Shown: positions 6,811 to 13,926 of the stretch, piece after piece
Position numbering within the stretch: position 1 is the stretch's first letter
Layout: every line of letters begins with the position of its first letter
Made by a program: the position numbers and the translations under genes
The notes under the pieces: generated by a model
The model's input: the letters and a program-made list of their open reading frames with translations, nothing else
What the model was told of the DNA's origin: nothing
Database searches by the model: none
NCBI GenBank assembly: GCA_910577765.1
Contig: CAJTOV010000064.1
Location: forward strand, 1 to 20,329
Length of the DNA stretch: 20,329 bases
Source of the DNA: an uncultured Lachnospiraceae bacterium
Lineage (GTDB): Bacteria; Bacillota; Clostridia; Lachnospirales; Lachnospiraceae
Reading direction: 5' to 3'

Positions 6811-7517
6811 ATGGGAAATTATCTGAATATTGGCAATGCGGGATTCCGGACTATGACCAGCGGGATTTATGTGGATAAGACAGAGATGATTGCATTTATC
6901 AACCAGACGCTGGGAACCAGTGATAAGCTTACCTGTGTGAGCCGGCCCCGCCGTTTCGGAAAGTCTTATGCAGCCCAGATGCTGTGTGCATATTATGACA
7001 GAAGCTGTGATTCCCAGGCACTGTTTGAGGGTTATAAGATCGCAGGGGATGCGTCCTTCCGCAAGCATTTGAACCAGTATGATGTGATCTATCTGGATAT
7101 TACCTGGTTTATTTCCATTGCCGCAGAGATCGGGAACACGGTGCCGGAATCCGTCTGGATGTGGGAACCTTTCAGAATGATATGACCAGTATCCGGCAGA
7201 GGGATGATGTGCTGACTCTTCTGGTTCATCTGGGATATCTGGCATACAGTTCCATGGATAAAACCGTGTCCATTCCCAATGAGGAGGTGCGTCAGGAGTT
7301 TATCCGGGCTGTGGTTACCGGAAGGCACAAGGAGGTTGCGAAACTGGTCCGGGATTCGGACCAGCTTCTGGAGCGGACATTAAATATGGATGAGGAAGGG
7401 GTGGCGGATTATGGCGGGGATATTCTTCTGGTGGGAATCAGCTATCATGCGAATAGTAAGCGTCATACTTGTAAAATTGAACGATTTTGTAAAAACGGAT
7501 TTTCGGACGCGTTTTAA
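6811..7517 (+). pseudogene. Remnant of an AAA-ATPase-like / PD-(D/E)XK family gene
   Basis: The intact family (AAA-ATPase_like PF09820 plus a C-terminal PD-(D/E)XK-like domain, usually over 500 aa) is common and multicopy in gut Firmicutes and Bacteroidetes; its role is unclear. Here the N-terminus is normal from ATG 6811 (GGAGG at 6801-6805): NIGNAGFRTMTSGIYVDKTE, the P-loop-like RPRRFGKS and YDVIYLDITWF. After about 7135 the match ends, the original frame stops at 7185, and a distant part resumes in another frame (FQNDMTSIRQRDDVLTLLVH). Near 7398-7412 a second, in-frame deletion joins LNMDEE directly to DYGGDILLVGISY, removing most of the nuclease-like domain. Two deletions and a frameshift make it a dead gene. 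It sits between rsmI and fabH. Confidence 0.85.
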
Positions 7518-7548
7518 GCGGGGACATGTGCTGAACCGTCACAATCCA

Positions 7549-7579
7549 GTAACAGTTCAGATACCCCTTGAACTGTTAC
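7549..7579 (-). repeat. 31-bp palindromic element, copy 3, inverted relative to copy 1
   Basis: Arms GTAACAGTTCA (7549-7559) and TGAACTGTTAC (7569-7579) flank the loop GATACCCCT, the exact reverse complement of the loop in copy 1. All 31 bases are therefore identical to copy 1 on the other strand, as is one adjoining base. It lies just after the pseudogene and before the fab promoter, and no gene ends in it. Confidence 0.9.
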
Positions 7580-7592
7580 CAATCCATACCTG

Positions 7593-7636
7593 GGACCAGA
7601 ATTTGTCGGCAAAAATTGCTTGACAAATTCTGGTTC
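7593..7636 (+). promoter_or_regulatory. Long imperfect hairpin overlapping the fabH -35 box
   Basis: CCAGAATTTGTC (7596-7607) and GACAAATTCTGG (7622-7633) are a perfect 12-bp inverted repeat. It extends outward by A-T, G-T and G-C pairs and inward by GCAA/TTGC around AAA. TTCTTTC follows. It may be a terminator insulating the fab operon from upstream transcription, or a DNA operator, since its right arm contains four bases of the -35 box. Confidence 0.6.
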
Positions 7637-7648
7637 TTTCATTAGAAT
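7620..7648 (+). promoter_or_regulatory. Main promoter of the fatty-acid synthesis operon
   Basis: -35 TTGACA (7620-7625, perfect consensus), a 17-bp spacer, and -10 TAGAAT (7643-7648, 5 of 6). The expected transcription start is around 7655, giving a leader of about 68 bases before fabH. This is the best promoter in the window. Confidence 0.85.
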
Positions 7649-7658
7649 AGGAACGAAT

Positions 7659-7682
7659 AGTTTGATATTCAAAACATTTGAA
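7659..7682 (+). promoter_or_regulatory. FabT-like operator (TTTGA-N3-TCAAA) just downstream of the fab promoter
   Basis: TTTGATATTCAAA (7661-7673) is a palindrome with 5-bp arms and centre TAT. It overlaps a second palindrome, TTCAAAACATTTGAA (7668-7682), so three alternating half-sites occur in a row. The TTTGA-N3-TCAAA form matches the site I remember for the MarR-family repressor FabT in streptococci and lactococci. Its position, a few bases after the predicted start of transcription, suits repression. No fabT gene is in the window. Confidence 0.6.
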
Positions 7683-7722
7683 AATTAAAATAAAATTCAG
7701 GGCAGTTCTTAAGGAAGAGATT

Positions 7723-8685
7723 ATGACAGCAAGGATCATTGGGACCGGCTCCTATGTGCCGGAGAGGGTTGTTAGAAATGCGGATTTAGCGGAGATTGTG
7801 GACACGTCGGACGAGTGGATTGTCAGCAGGACGGGAATACGGGAGCGGCGGCTGGCTGTGGAAGAAGGGACGTCCCACATGGCAGCGGAAGCGGCAAAGA
7901 GGGCTCTGGAGGATGCGGGGGTGAAGGCGGAGGATCTGGATATTATCCTTCTGGCTACTTCTTCCCCGGACAACTGTTTCCCGGCAGGGGCCTGCGAGGT
8001 CCAGGCAGCCATCGGGGCGGTGAATGCGGTGGCTTTTGACATCAGTGCTGCCTGTTCCGGGTTCATTTTCGGAATGAACACAGTGTATGGGTTTATGAGG
8101 GCGGGCATCTATAAGACCGGGCTGGTGATCGGCGCGGACTGCCTAAGCAAGCTGACAGACTGGTCAGACCGGGGCACCTGCGTGCTGTTCGGGGATGCAG
8201 CCGGTGCGGCTGTGGTCCGGGCGGAGGAAGGGGGCCTGGTACATATGACCATGGGCTCTGACGGGGTGAAGGGACCGGTGCTTTCCTGTGTGGCCAGGAC
8301 CACGGGGAATTTTGTCAACGGCCGGACGCCGGAGATAGGATACATGTACATGGACGGCCAGGAGGTCTTTAAGTTCGCGGTGAAGAAGGTGCCGGAGTGT
8401 GTGAACCAGGTGCTTCAGGAAGCCCAGGTATCTATGGATGAGGTCCGGTATTTTGTCCTGCACCAGGCCAACTACCGGATCGTGGAGGCAGCGGCCAAAC
8501 GGCTGAAACAGCCTATGGAGAAGTTCCCCATGAATATGGACCGGTACGGCAATACGTCCGGGGCCACAGTGCCTACCCTTCTGGATGATCTGAACCGGGC
8601 CGGGAAGCTGGAGCGGGGCGATAAGATCGTCATTGCCGGGTTCGGTGCAGGACTGACCTGGGGGGCTGCGCTGATTGAGTGGTAA
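7723..8685 (+). CDS. fabH: Beta-ketoacyl-ACP synthase III
   Basis: FabH condenses an acyl-CoA primer with malonyl-ACP to start fatty-acid chains. The thiolase-fold catalytic triad is complete: Cys111 in SAACSGF, His247 in LHQAN and Asn277 in GNTSG, nearly the same numbering as E. coli FabH. The N-terminus RIIGTGSYVPERVVRNADLA and the DTSDEWIVSRTGI motif are typical. I chose ATG 7723 because AGGAAG (7712-7717) lies five bases upstream; an upstream in-frame ATG at 7678 lies in the operator region and adds 15 non-family residues. The product is 320 aa. It is the first gene of the operon. In streptococci fabM and fabT come directly before it; here a pseudogene and repeats do. Confidence 0.97.
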   Translation: MTARIIGTGSYVPERVVRNADLAEIVDTSDEWIVSRTGIRERRLAVEEGTSHMAAEAAKRALEDAGVKAEDLDIILLATSSPDNCFPAGACEVQAAIGAVNAVAFDISAACSGFIFGMNTVYGFMRAGIYKTGLVIGADCLSKLTDWSDRGTCVLFGDAAGAAVVRAEEGGLVHMTMGSDGVKGPVLSCVARTTGNFVNGRTPEIGYMYMDGQEVFKFAVKKVPECVNQVLQEAQVSMDEVRYFVLHQANYRIVEAAAKRLKQPMEKFPMNMDRYGNTSGATVPTLLDDLNRAGKLERGDKIVIAGFGAGLTWGAALIEW

Positions 8686-8826
8686 TGCCGGGATAGGCCG
8701 CGGGATTTCGGTTTTCCCGGTTATGGCTGGCAGTGTACCGGAAAGGAGTGTCTGTCCGTGGGCCCCAGGGTCCGCGGATATGATATAGATGAAAAAAATA
8801 TTATAAAAGATAAAGGAGAAAAAGCC

Positions 8827-9060
8827 ATGTTAGAGAAAATGAAAGAGATTATTGCGGAGCAGTTAAGTGTGGATGCAGACAGCATTGATGAGAATTCTTC
8901 CTTCAAGGATGATCTGGGCGCGGATTCCCTGGATCTGTTTGAGCTGGTGATGGCTCTGGAGGATGAGTATTCCGTGGAGATTCCGTCTGAGGATCTGCAG
9001 GAGCTTCTGACTGTAGGTGCGGTCATGAACTATCTGAAGGACAAGGGTGTAGAGGCGTAA
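8827..9060 (+). CDS. acpP: Acyl carrier protein
   Basis: The small acidic carrier (77 aa) that holds growing acyl chains on 4'-phosphopantetheine. Ser34 in LGADSLDL is the attachment site. The rest is the usual four-helix pattern, with FKDDLGADSLDLFELVMALE and a final NYLKDKGVEA. AAAGGAG (8812-8818) lies eight bases before ATG 8827, a strong site fitting the high demand for ACP. The in-frame extension to 8758 lacks support. The 141-bp gap after fabH is AT-rich just before the ribosome binding site. Confidence 0.97.
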   Translation: MLEKMKEIIAEQLSVDADSIDENSSFKDDLGADSLDLFELVMALEDEYSVEIPSEDLQELLTVGAVMNYLKDKGVEA

Positions 9061-9162
9061 GGGTTCAGACAGGTCTGTGGGCCTGCCGGGGCAGCCGCAG
9101 AGAATGGCCGGGGCCTCCGGCATCTGGCCTGCCGCGGACAGCGGTGTATTTTGGAGGAATGT

Positions 9163-10086
9163 ATGAAGACAAGAATTACAGAGCTTTTAGGGATTGAACA
9201 TCCGATTATCCAGGGAGGGATGGCCTGGGTGGCGGAGAATCATCTGGCAGCGGCTGTGTCCCAGGCAGGTGGTCTGGGACTGATCGGCGGGGCCAATGCA
9301 CCGGGGGAGGTTGTCCGGGATTATATCCGGAAGGTCAAGGAAGTGACGGATAAGCCTTTTGGTGTCAATGTGATGCTGATGAGTCCTTATGCGGATGATG
9401 TGGCAAAGGTAGTGGTGGAGGAAGGCGTCAAAGTGGTGACCACCGGCGCCGGGAATCCGGAGAAGTATATGGAAATGTGGAAGGCCGCGGGAATCCGGGT
9501 GATTCCGGTGGTGGCTTCCGTGGCCCTGGCCAGACGGATGGAGCGCAGCGGCGCCGATGCGGTTGTAGCTGAGGGAACCGAGTCCGGCGGTCATATCGGA
9601 GAAGCTACGACCATGACCCTGGTGCCCCAGGTGGCGGACGCGGTTTCGATTCCGGTGATTGCCGCAGGCGGAATCGCTGACGGCAGAGGGATTGCGGCGG
9701 CATTTATGCTGGGGGCCGAGGCGGTCCAGATGGGAACCCGTTTCCTGGTGGCAAAGGAGTGTGTGATCCACCAGAATTATAAGGACCGGGTGCTGAAAGC
9801 CAAGGATATTGATTCCACGGTTACCGGCAGGAGCCATGGCCATCCCATCCGCTGTCTGCGCAACCAGATGACCCGGGAGTACATTAAGCTGGAGAATCAG
9901 GGGACACCCTTTGAGGAGCTGGAATATATGACCCTGGGCGCTTTGCGCAAGGCAGTCCAGGAGGGAGACGTGGCCACGGGAACGGTAATGGCCGGACAGA
10001 TCGCGGGGATGGTCAGCAGGGAGCAGACCTGCAAAGAAATGATCGACGAAATGATGGAGCAGGCAGGAAAGCTGCTGGGACGGTAA
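9163..10086 (+). CDS. fabK: Enoyl-ACP reductase II (FMN-dependent)
   Basis: FabK reduces trans-2-enoyl-ACP with NAD(P)H and FMN, the last step of each elongation round, and replaces triclosan-sensitive FabI. The NMO/TIM-barrel fold shows at HPIIQGGMAWV, GVNVMLMSP, VVTTGAGNP and AAGGIADGRGIAAAF (FMN phosphate loop). The catalytic His in ESGGHIGE is residue 144, the same number I recall for S. pneumoniae FabK. The length is 307 aa. ATG 9163 has GGAGG (9153-9157) five bases upstream; a TTG at 9151 would place the start in the Shine-Dalgarno itself. Its position between acpP and fabD is the standard streptococcal order. It is clearly different from the second NMO-family gene at 17929, which has a cysteine cluster. 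Confidence 0.94.
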   Translation: MKTRITELLGIEHPIIQGGMAWVAENHLAAAVSQAGGLGLIGGANAPGEVVRDYIRKVKEVTDKPFGVNVMLMSPYADDVAKVVVEEGVKVVTTGAGNPEKYMEMWKAAGIRVIPVVASVALARRMERSGADAVVAEGTESGGHIGEATTMTLVPQVADAVSIPVIAAGGIADGRGIAAAFMLGAEAVQMGTRFLVAKECVIHQNYKDRVLKAKDIDSTVTGRSHGHPIRCLRNQMTREYIKLENQGTPFEELEYMTLGALRKAVQEGDVATGTVMAGQIAGMVSREQTCKEMIDEMMEQAGKLLGR

Positions 10087-10125
10087 GGTGCCGGGAAACC
10101 GGCGAAAGAAGAAGGAGTAGGGAAC

Positions 10126-11043
10126 ATGAGCAGGATCGCATTTATTTACCCGGGACAGGGAGCACAGGTCTGTGGTATGGGGAAGGATTTTTATGAGCAG
10201 ACGGAGCTGGGAAAGCAGGTCTTTGACCTGGCTACAAAGCTGCTGGGATTTTCTATGCCGGAGCTGTGCTTTACGGAGAATGACAGACTGGATATTACAG
10301 AGTATACGCAGGCGGCCATGGTCACTGCCAGCATCGCCATGACCAAGGTTCTGGAGAGCAGAGGCGTGAAGCCGGATGTGGCCGCGGGGCTGAGCCTGGG
10401 TGAATATTGTGCGCTCTATGCGGCTGGTGTCATCAGTGAGGCAGATGCCATTGCCACGGTGAGGCAGAGGGGCATCCTGATGCAGGAGGAGGTTCCTGCG
10501 GGACAGGGAGCCATGGCGGCTGTTCTGGCCATGGATGCGGCGGCCATTGAGGCAGTGATCGCAGATATGGACGGGGTGCAGATCGCCAATTACAACTGTC
10601 CCGGACAGATCGTCATTTCCGGTAAAAAGGAAGTGGTGGAGGAGGCCTGCGGGAAGCTGAAGGAGGCAGGTGCCAAGCGCACGGTAATGCTCAACGTCAG
10701 CGGCCCCTTCCATTCCCGGATGCTGACCGGCGCCGGTGAGAAGCTGGGACAGGTGCTGGAGCATGTGGAGGTACATACACCGGTGATTCCTTATGTGGCA
10801 AATGTCACCGCTGCCTATGTGACAGACGCCGGGGATGTGAAGCCGCTCCTGATGAAGCAGGTGTCTTCTTCGGTCCGCTGGCAGCAGAGTGTGGAGACCA
10901 TGCTGGCTGACGGGGTGGACACCTTTATCGAGATCGGGCCCGGGAAGACCCTGGCCGGATTCATGAGGAAGATTGACCGGACCGCCAAGGTCCTGAATAT
11001 AGAGAAGCTGGAAGATGTGGATAAGGTAGTTGCGCAGCTGTAG
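10126..11043 (+). CDS. fabD: Malonyl-CoA:ACP transacylase
   Basis: FabD moves malonyl groups from CoA to ACP. It has IYPGQGAQ at the start, the nucleophile Ser90 in GLSLGEY and catalytic His196 in GPFHSRML, with 305 aa as usual. AAGGAG (10112-10117) lies eight bases before the ATG. A short hairpin with a GAAA tetraloop (GCCGG/CCGGC, 10090-10103) is in the fabK-fabD gap. The last five codons (VVAQL) and stop are part of a 38-bp sequence repeated 127 bp downstream. Confidence 0.97.
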   Translation: MSRIAFIYPGQGAQVCGMGKDFYEQTELGKQVFDLATKLLGFSMPELCFTENDRLDITEYTQAAMVTASIAMTKVLESRGVKPDVAAGLSLGEYCALYAAGVISEADAIATVRQRGILMQEEVPAGQGAMAAVLAMDAAAIEAVIADMDGVQIANYNCPGQIVISGKKEVVEEACGKLKEAGAKRTVMLNVSGPFHSRMLTGAGEKLGQVLEHVEVHTPVIPYVANVTAAYVTDAGDVKPLLMKQVSSSVRWQQSVETMLADGVDTFIEIGPGKTLAGFMRKIDRTAKVLNIEKLEDVDKVVAQL

Positions 11044-11063
11044 GTCTGCGCGGACCCGCGCAG
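11026..11063 (+). repeat. 38-bp direct repeat, copy 1, covering the 3' end of fabD
   Basis: This perfect 38-bp copy includes the end of fabD, its TAG stop, and a hairpin CTGCGCG-GACC-CGCGCAG. The second copy is at 11153-11190. Confidence 0.92.
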
Positions 11064-11088
11064 ACCGTAGGAATACGTAGCGGAAGCA

Positions 11089-11153
11089 GGCATTCGGCCC
11101 ATCGCCAAAGGCGATTCGGAATGGGCGGATGCCATAGCAGCGAAGCTGCTATG
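11089..11153 (+). repeat. Nested-hairpin insert between the 38-bp repeats
   Basis: An outer stem GGCAT/ATGCC (11089-11093 with 11129-11133) continues inward with GCCCAT/ATGGGC and CGCC-AAA-GGCG. It is followed immediately by CATAGCAGC-GAA-GCTGCTATG (11133-11153), a perfect 9-bp hairpin. No reading frame is convincing here. It looks like a small non-coding palindromic element. Confidence 0.8.
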
Positions 11154-11190
11154 TAGTTGCGCAGCTGTAGGTCTGCGCGGACCCGCGCAG
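11153..11190 (+). repeat. 38-bp direct repeat, copy 2, upstream of fabG
   Basis: This copy is identical over 38 bp to 11026-11063 and ends six bases before the fabG ribosome binding site (AAGGAG, 11197-11202). It carries a non-coding copy of the last fabD codons and stop. Confidence 0.92.
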
Positions 11191-11207
11191 CTTGAAAAGG
11201 AGTAGAT

Positions 11208-11948
11208 ATGCTGACAGACAGAATTGCAGTAGTGACAGGCGCAAGCCGTGGAATCGGGCGGGAGATCGCTCTGACCCTGGCCGCTAAGGGGGCCGTGGTG
11301 ATTGTCAATTACAATGGTTCCGCAGCCAAAGCCGATGAGGTGGTAAAGGAGATTGAGGCAGCCGGGGGCCGGGGGGAGGCAGTGCAGTGCAATGTATCCG
11401 ATTTCGGTGCGGCAGCAGGCCTGATGGAATATGTGGTGAAGAAATATGGCCGGGTGGATATTCTGGTAAACAACGCCGGGATTACCCGGGACAATCTTCT
11501 GATGAAGATGAGCGAGGAGGATTTTGATGCAGTGCTGAACACCAATCTGAAGGGTGCATTTAACTGTATCAGACATATTTCCCGGCAGATGTTAAAGCAG
11601 AAGAGCGGAAGGATCATCAATATCTCTTCCGTGTCCGGAGTCATGGGAAATGCGGGCCAGGCCAATTACTGTGCTTCCAAGGCAGGGATCATCGGCATCA
11701 CCAAGTCTGTGGCCAGGGAGCTGGCCAGCCGGGGTATCACTTCCAACGCGGTGGCGCCGGGATTCATTGACACGGAGATGACCGAGGTGCTGCCGGATGC
11801 GGTGAAGGCAGCCGCCACGGAGCAGATTCCCATGAAGCATTTCGGCTCCACAAAGGATATTGCCAATATAGTGGCATTCCTGGCATCGGAGGAGGCCGGA
11901 TACATCACCGGCCAGGTAATCTGCGTGGACGGCGGAATGGCCATGTAG
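11208..11948 (+). CDS. fabG: 3-oxoacyl-ACP reductase
   Basis: NADPH-dependent reductase of the SDR family that converts 3-ketoacyl-ACP to 3-hydroxyacyl-ACP. It shows the cofactor motif TGASRGIGRE near the N-terminus, NNAG, the catalytic Ser in NISSVSG, and the YxxxK pair Tyr154/Lys158 in YCASKAG. The C-terminal end GQVICVDGGMAM is typical. At 246 aa it has normal length. AAGGAG (11197-11202) is five bases before the ATG, directly after the second copy of the 38-bp repeat. Confidence 0.97.
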   Translation: MLTDRIAVVTGASRGIGREIALTLAAKGAVVIVNYNGSAAKADEVVKEIEAAGGRGEAVQCNVSDFGAAAGLMEYVVKKYGRVDILVNNAGITRDNLLMKMSEEDFDAVLNTNLKGAFNCIRHISRQMLKQKSGRIINISSVSGVMGNAGQANYCASKAGIIGITKSVARELASRGITSNAVAPGFIDTEMTEVLPDAVKAAATEQIPMKHFGSTKDIANIVAFLASEEAGYITGQVICVDGGMAM

Positions 11949-11980
11949 GAACCCAGAATGAAGGGCGCCGTAACATGTGA

Positions 11981-12023
11981 GAAACTGTGTTGCAGGCACG
12001 CTTTTGCATGCATAAGCAGTTTC
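11981..12023 (+). repeat. Hairpin between fabG and fabF with TTGCAGG repeat, copy 2
   Basis: GAAACTG (11981-11987) pairs with CAGTTTC (12017-12023). The interior contains the 17-mer at 11987-12003 shared with the region before rsmI (16 of 17 identical), and GCACGC/GCATGC can pair with one mismatch around TTTT. No T-run follows the closing stem, so readthrough into fabF is expected. Confidence 0.65.
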
Positions 12024-12067
12024 AACGGAAAGTAACTGATTGAAATGGCAACAAGGAGATGGATAAT

Positions 12068-13306
12068 ATGAGCAGAAGAGTTGTTGTGACCGGAATGGGA
12101 GCGATCACCCCCATCGGCAATACGGTGGAGGAGTTCTGGAAGGGACTGAAGGAGAAGAAGGTTGGCATCGGGCCGATCACATATTTTGACACGGCTGATT
12201 ACAAGGCCAAGCTGGCGGCGGAGGTCAAGGGCTTCGACGCAAAACAGTACATGGACCCCAAGGCAGCCAAGCGTATGGAACAGTTCTGTCAGTTCGCGGT
12301 GGCAGCTACTAAGGAGGCTTTAGAGGACGCAGGCATTGACATGGAGAAGGAAGATCCCTTCCGGGTAGGTGTCAGTGTGGGCTCCGGCATCGGAAGCCTC
12401 CAGGCCCTGGAGCGGGAGCATAAGAAGCTTCTGGAAAAGGGACCGGGACGCATCAATCCTCTGCTGGTTCCCCTGATGATCAGTAACATGGCAGCAGGCA
12501 ATGTGGCCATCCAGTTTGGTCTGAAAGGCAAATGCATCAATGTGGTAACCGCCTGCGCCACAGGCACCCACAGCATCGGTGAGGCGTTCCGCTCCATCCA
12601 GTATGGGGAGGCGGACGTGATGGTGGCCGGCGGTGCGGAGGCCAGCATTACTCCCATCGGCGTAGCCGGATTTACGGCCCTGACAGCGTTAAATACCGTA
12701 GATGACCCGGCCCGGGCATCCATTCCCTTTGACAAGGAGCGTAACGGATTTATCATGGGCGAGGGGGCAGGGGTAGTAGTTCTTGAGTCCCTGGAGCATG
12801 CCCTGGCCCGTGGGGCAAAGATCTATGCGGAGGTAGGCGGATACGGCGCTACCTGCGATGCGTTCCATATTACCTCCCCGGCGGAGGACGGCAGCGGCGC
12901 GGCAAAGGCCATGGAGGTGGCTATTGCAGATGCAGGCATGAAGCCGGAGGATGTGGATTATATCAATGCCCACGGCACCAGCACCCACCACAATGACCTG
13001 TTTGAGACCAAGGCCATCAAGCTGGTACTGGGTGACCATGCCTGCAAGGTGAAGATCAATTCCACCAAATCCATGGTGGGCCATCTGCTGGGAGCAGCAG
13101 GCGGGGTAGAGTTTATTGCCTGCGTCAAGTCCATTGAAGAAGGATTTGTCCATGCCACGGCAGGTCTGGAGATAGATGATCCTGAGTGCGACCTGGATTA
13201 CACCAAGGGACAGGGTGTGGACATGGAGGTCAACTGCGCGGTCAGCAATTCCCTGGGATTCGGCGGACATAATGCCAGTCTGCTGGTGAAAAAGTACAAC
13301 CGTTGA
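12068..13306 (+). CDS. fabF: Beta-ketoacyl-ACP synthase II
   Basis: The elongating condensing enzyme. The catalytic set is complete: Cys163 in VTACATGTHS (same number as E. coli FabF), His302 in NAHGTSTHHND and His339 in VGHLLGAAGG. The C-terminal NSLGFGGHNASLLVKKY is typical. ATG 12068 is preferred because AAGGAG (12053-12058) sits nine bases upstream. The in-frame ATG at 12059 directly touches the Shine-Dalgarno sequence and only adds MDN. The length is 412 aa. It is the only elongating synthase in the window; with FabZ alone it would give saturated products unless another enzyme makes the cis bond. Confidence 0.97.
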   Translation: MSRRVVVTGMGAITPIGNTVEEFWKGLKEKKVGIGPITYFDTADYKAKLAAEVKGFDAKQYMDPKAAKRMEQFCQFAVAATKEALEDAGIDMEKEDPFRVGVSVGSGIGSLQALEREHKKLLEKGPGRINPLLVPLMISNMAAGNVAIQFGLKGKCINVVTACATGTHSIGEAFRSIQYGEADVMVAGGAEASITPIGVAGFTALTALNTVDDPARASIPFDKERNGFIMGEGAGVVVLESLEHALARGAKIYAEVGGYGATCDAFHITSPAEDGSGAAKAMEVAIADAGMKPEDVDYINAHGTSTHHNDLFETKAIKLVLGDHACKVKINSTKSMVGHLLGAAGGVEFIACVKSIEEGFVHATAGLEIDDPECDLDYTKGQGVDMEVNCAVSNSLGFGGHNASLLVKKYNR

Positions 13307-13316
13307 GACAGTCCGG

Positions 13317-13347
13317 GGGACGGTTCCGGCAGTATCCGGGCCGTCCC
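13317..13347 (+). promoter_or_regulatory. Hairpin between fabF and accB
   Basis: GGGACGG (13317-13323) and CCGTCCC (13341-13347) form a 7-bp stem around a CCGG-containing loop. No T-run follows, and the accB Shine-Dalgarno sequence starts at 13366. It may help mRNA processing or stability between the fab and acc halves; this is inference. Confidence 0.5.
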
Positions 13348-13380
13348 ATAAAAATATTGTGATTAAGAGGAGTCCGTGCC

Positions 13381-13926
13381 ATGACAATAGAAGAGATTGT
13401 AACCCTGATCCAGGCTGTATCTGACAATGGCCTGACCAGCTTTGAATATGAGGAAGGGGACCAGAAGCTGGTTCTCAAGAAGAAAAAGAAGAAAAATGTG
13501 GCCCAGCAGGCGCCGGTAACGCCGGTGGTGATTTCCCAGCCGGCCGCACCGGTGGTAAGTCCGGTGGCAGTGGCCATGCCCCAGGTAACGGATCTTGGGG
13601 CCGGAGCCAGGGGACTGGTACTTCCGGGCCAGGGCGAGGTAAACGGAGCCCCGGCAGAGGGAGCCGGTGAAGAATCCGTGGATATCGGTTCCGACAAGGT
13701 AGTGGTATCCCCGCTGGTGGGAACCTTCTACAGCGCTTCCGCCCCGGATGCAGACCCCTTCGTCCAGGTAGGCGACGTGGTCAAAAAAGGCCAGGTCCTT
13801 GGGATCATCGAAGCCATGAAGCTGATGAATGAAATCGAAAGCGAGTACGACGGCGTAGTGGAGGCCGTTCTCATTAAGAATGAGGAAGTAGTAGAATTCG
13901 GCCAGCCACTGTTCCGGATTAAGTGA
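13381..13926 (+). CDS. accB: Biotin carboxyl carrier protein of acetyl-CoA carboxylase
   Basis: AccB carries CO2 on biotin between the carboxylase and carboxyltransferase. Residues 1-40 form the N-terminal domain and end in a run of lysines. A Pro/Ala/Val-rich flexible linker follows (about residues 45-95). The C-terminal biotinyl domain has EAMKLMNEIES with biotinylated Lys147, and the VSPLVGTFYSASAPDADPF thumb region. The 181-aa length is slightly long because of the linker. AGAGGAG (13366-13372) lies eight bases before the ATG. The stop codon is followed at once by an intergenic repeat array. Confidence 0.96.
   Translation: MTIEEIVTLIQAVSDNGLTSFEYEEGDQKLVLKKKKKKNVAQQAPVTPVVISQPAAPVVSPVAVAMPQVTDLGAGARGLVLPGQGEVNGAPAEGAGEESVDIGSDKVVVSPLVGTFYSASAPDADPFVQVGDVVKKGQVLGIIEAMKLMNEIESEYDGVVEAVLIKNEEVVEFGQPLFRIK

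Noticed and set aside
9187..10776. A 529-codon minus-strand open frame opposite fabK and fabD
   Set aside because: Same shadow composition, no ribosome binding site, and it spans two well-identified plus-strand genes and their gap.
11026..11190. Possible insertion sequence after fabD
   Set aside because: There is no transposase frame and the insert is under 100 bp. It is treated as a non-coding repeat element.
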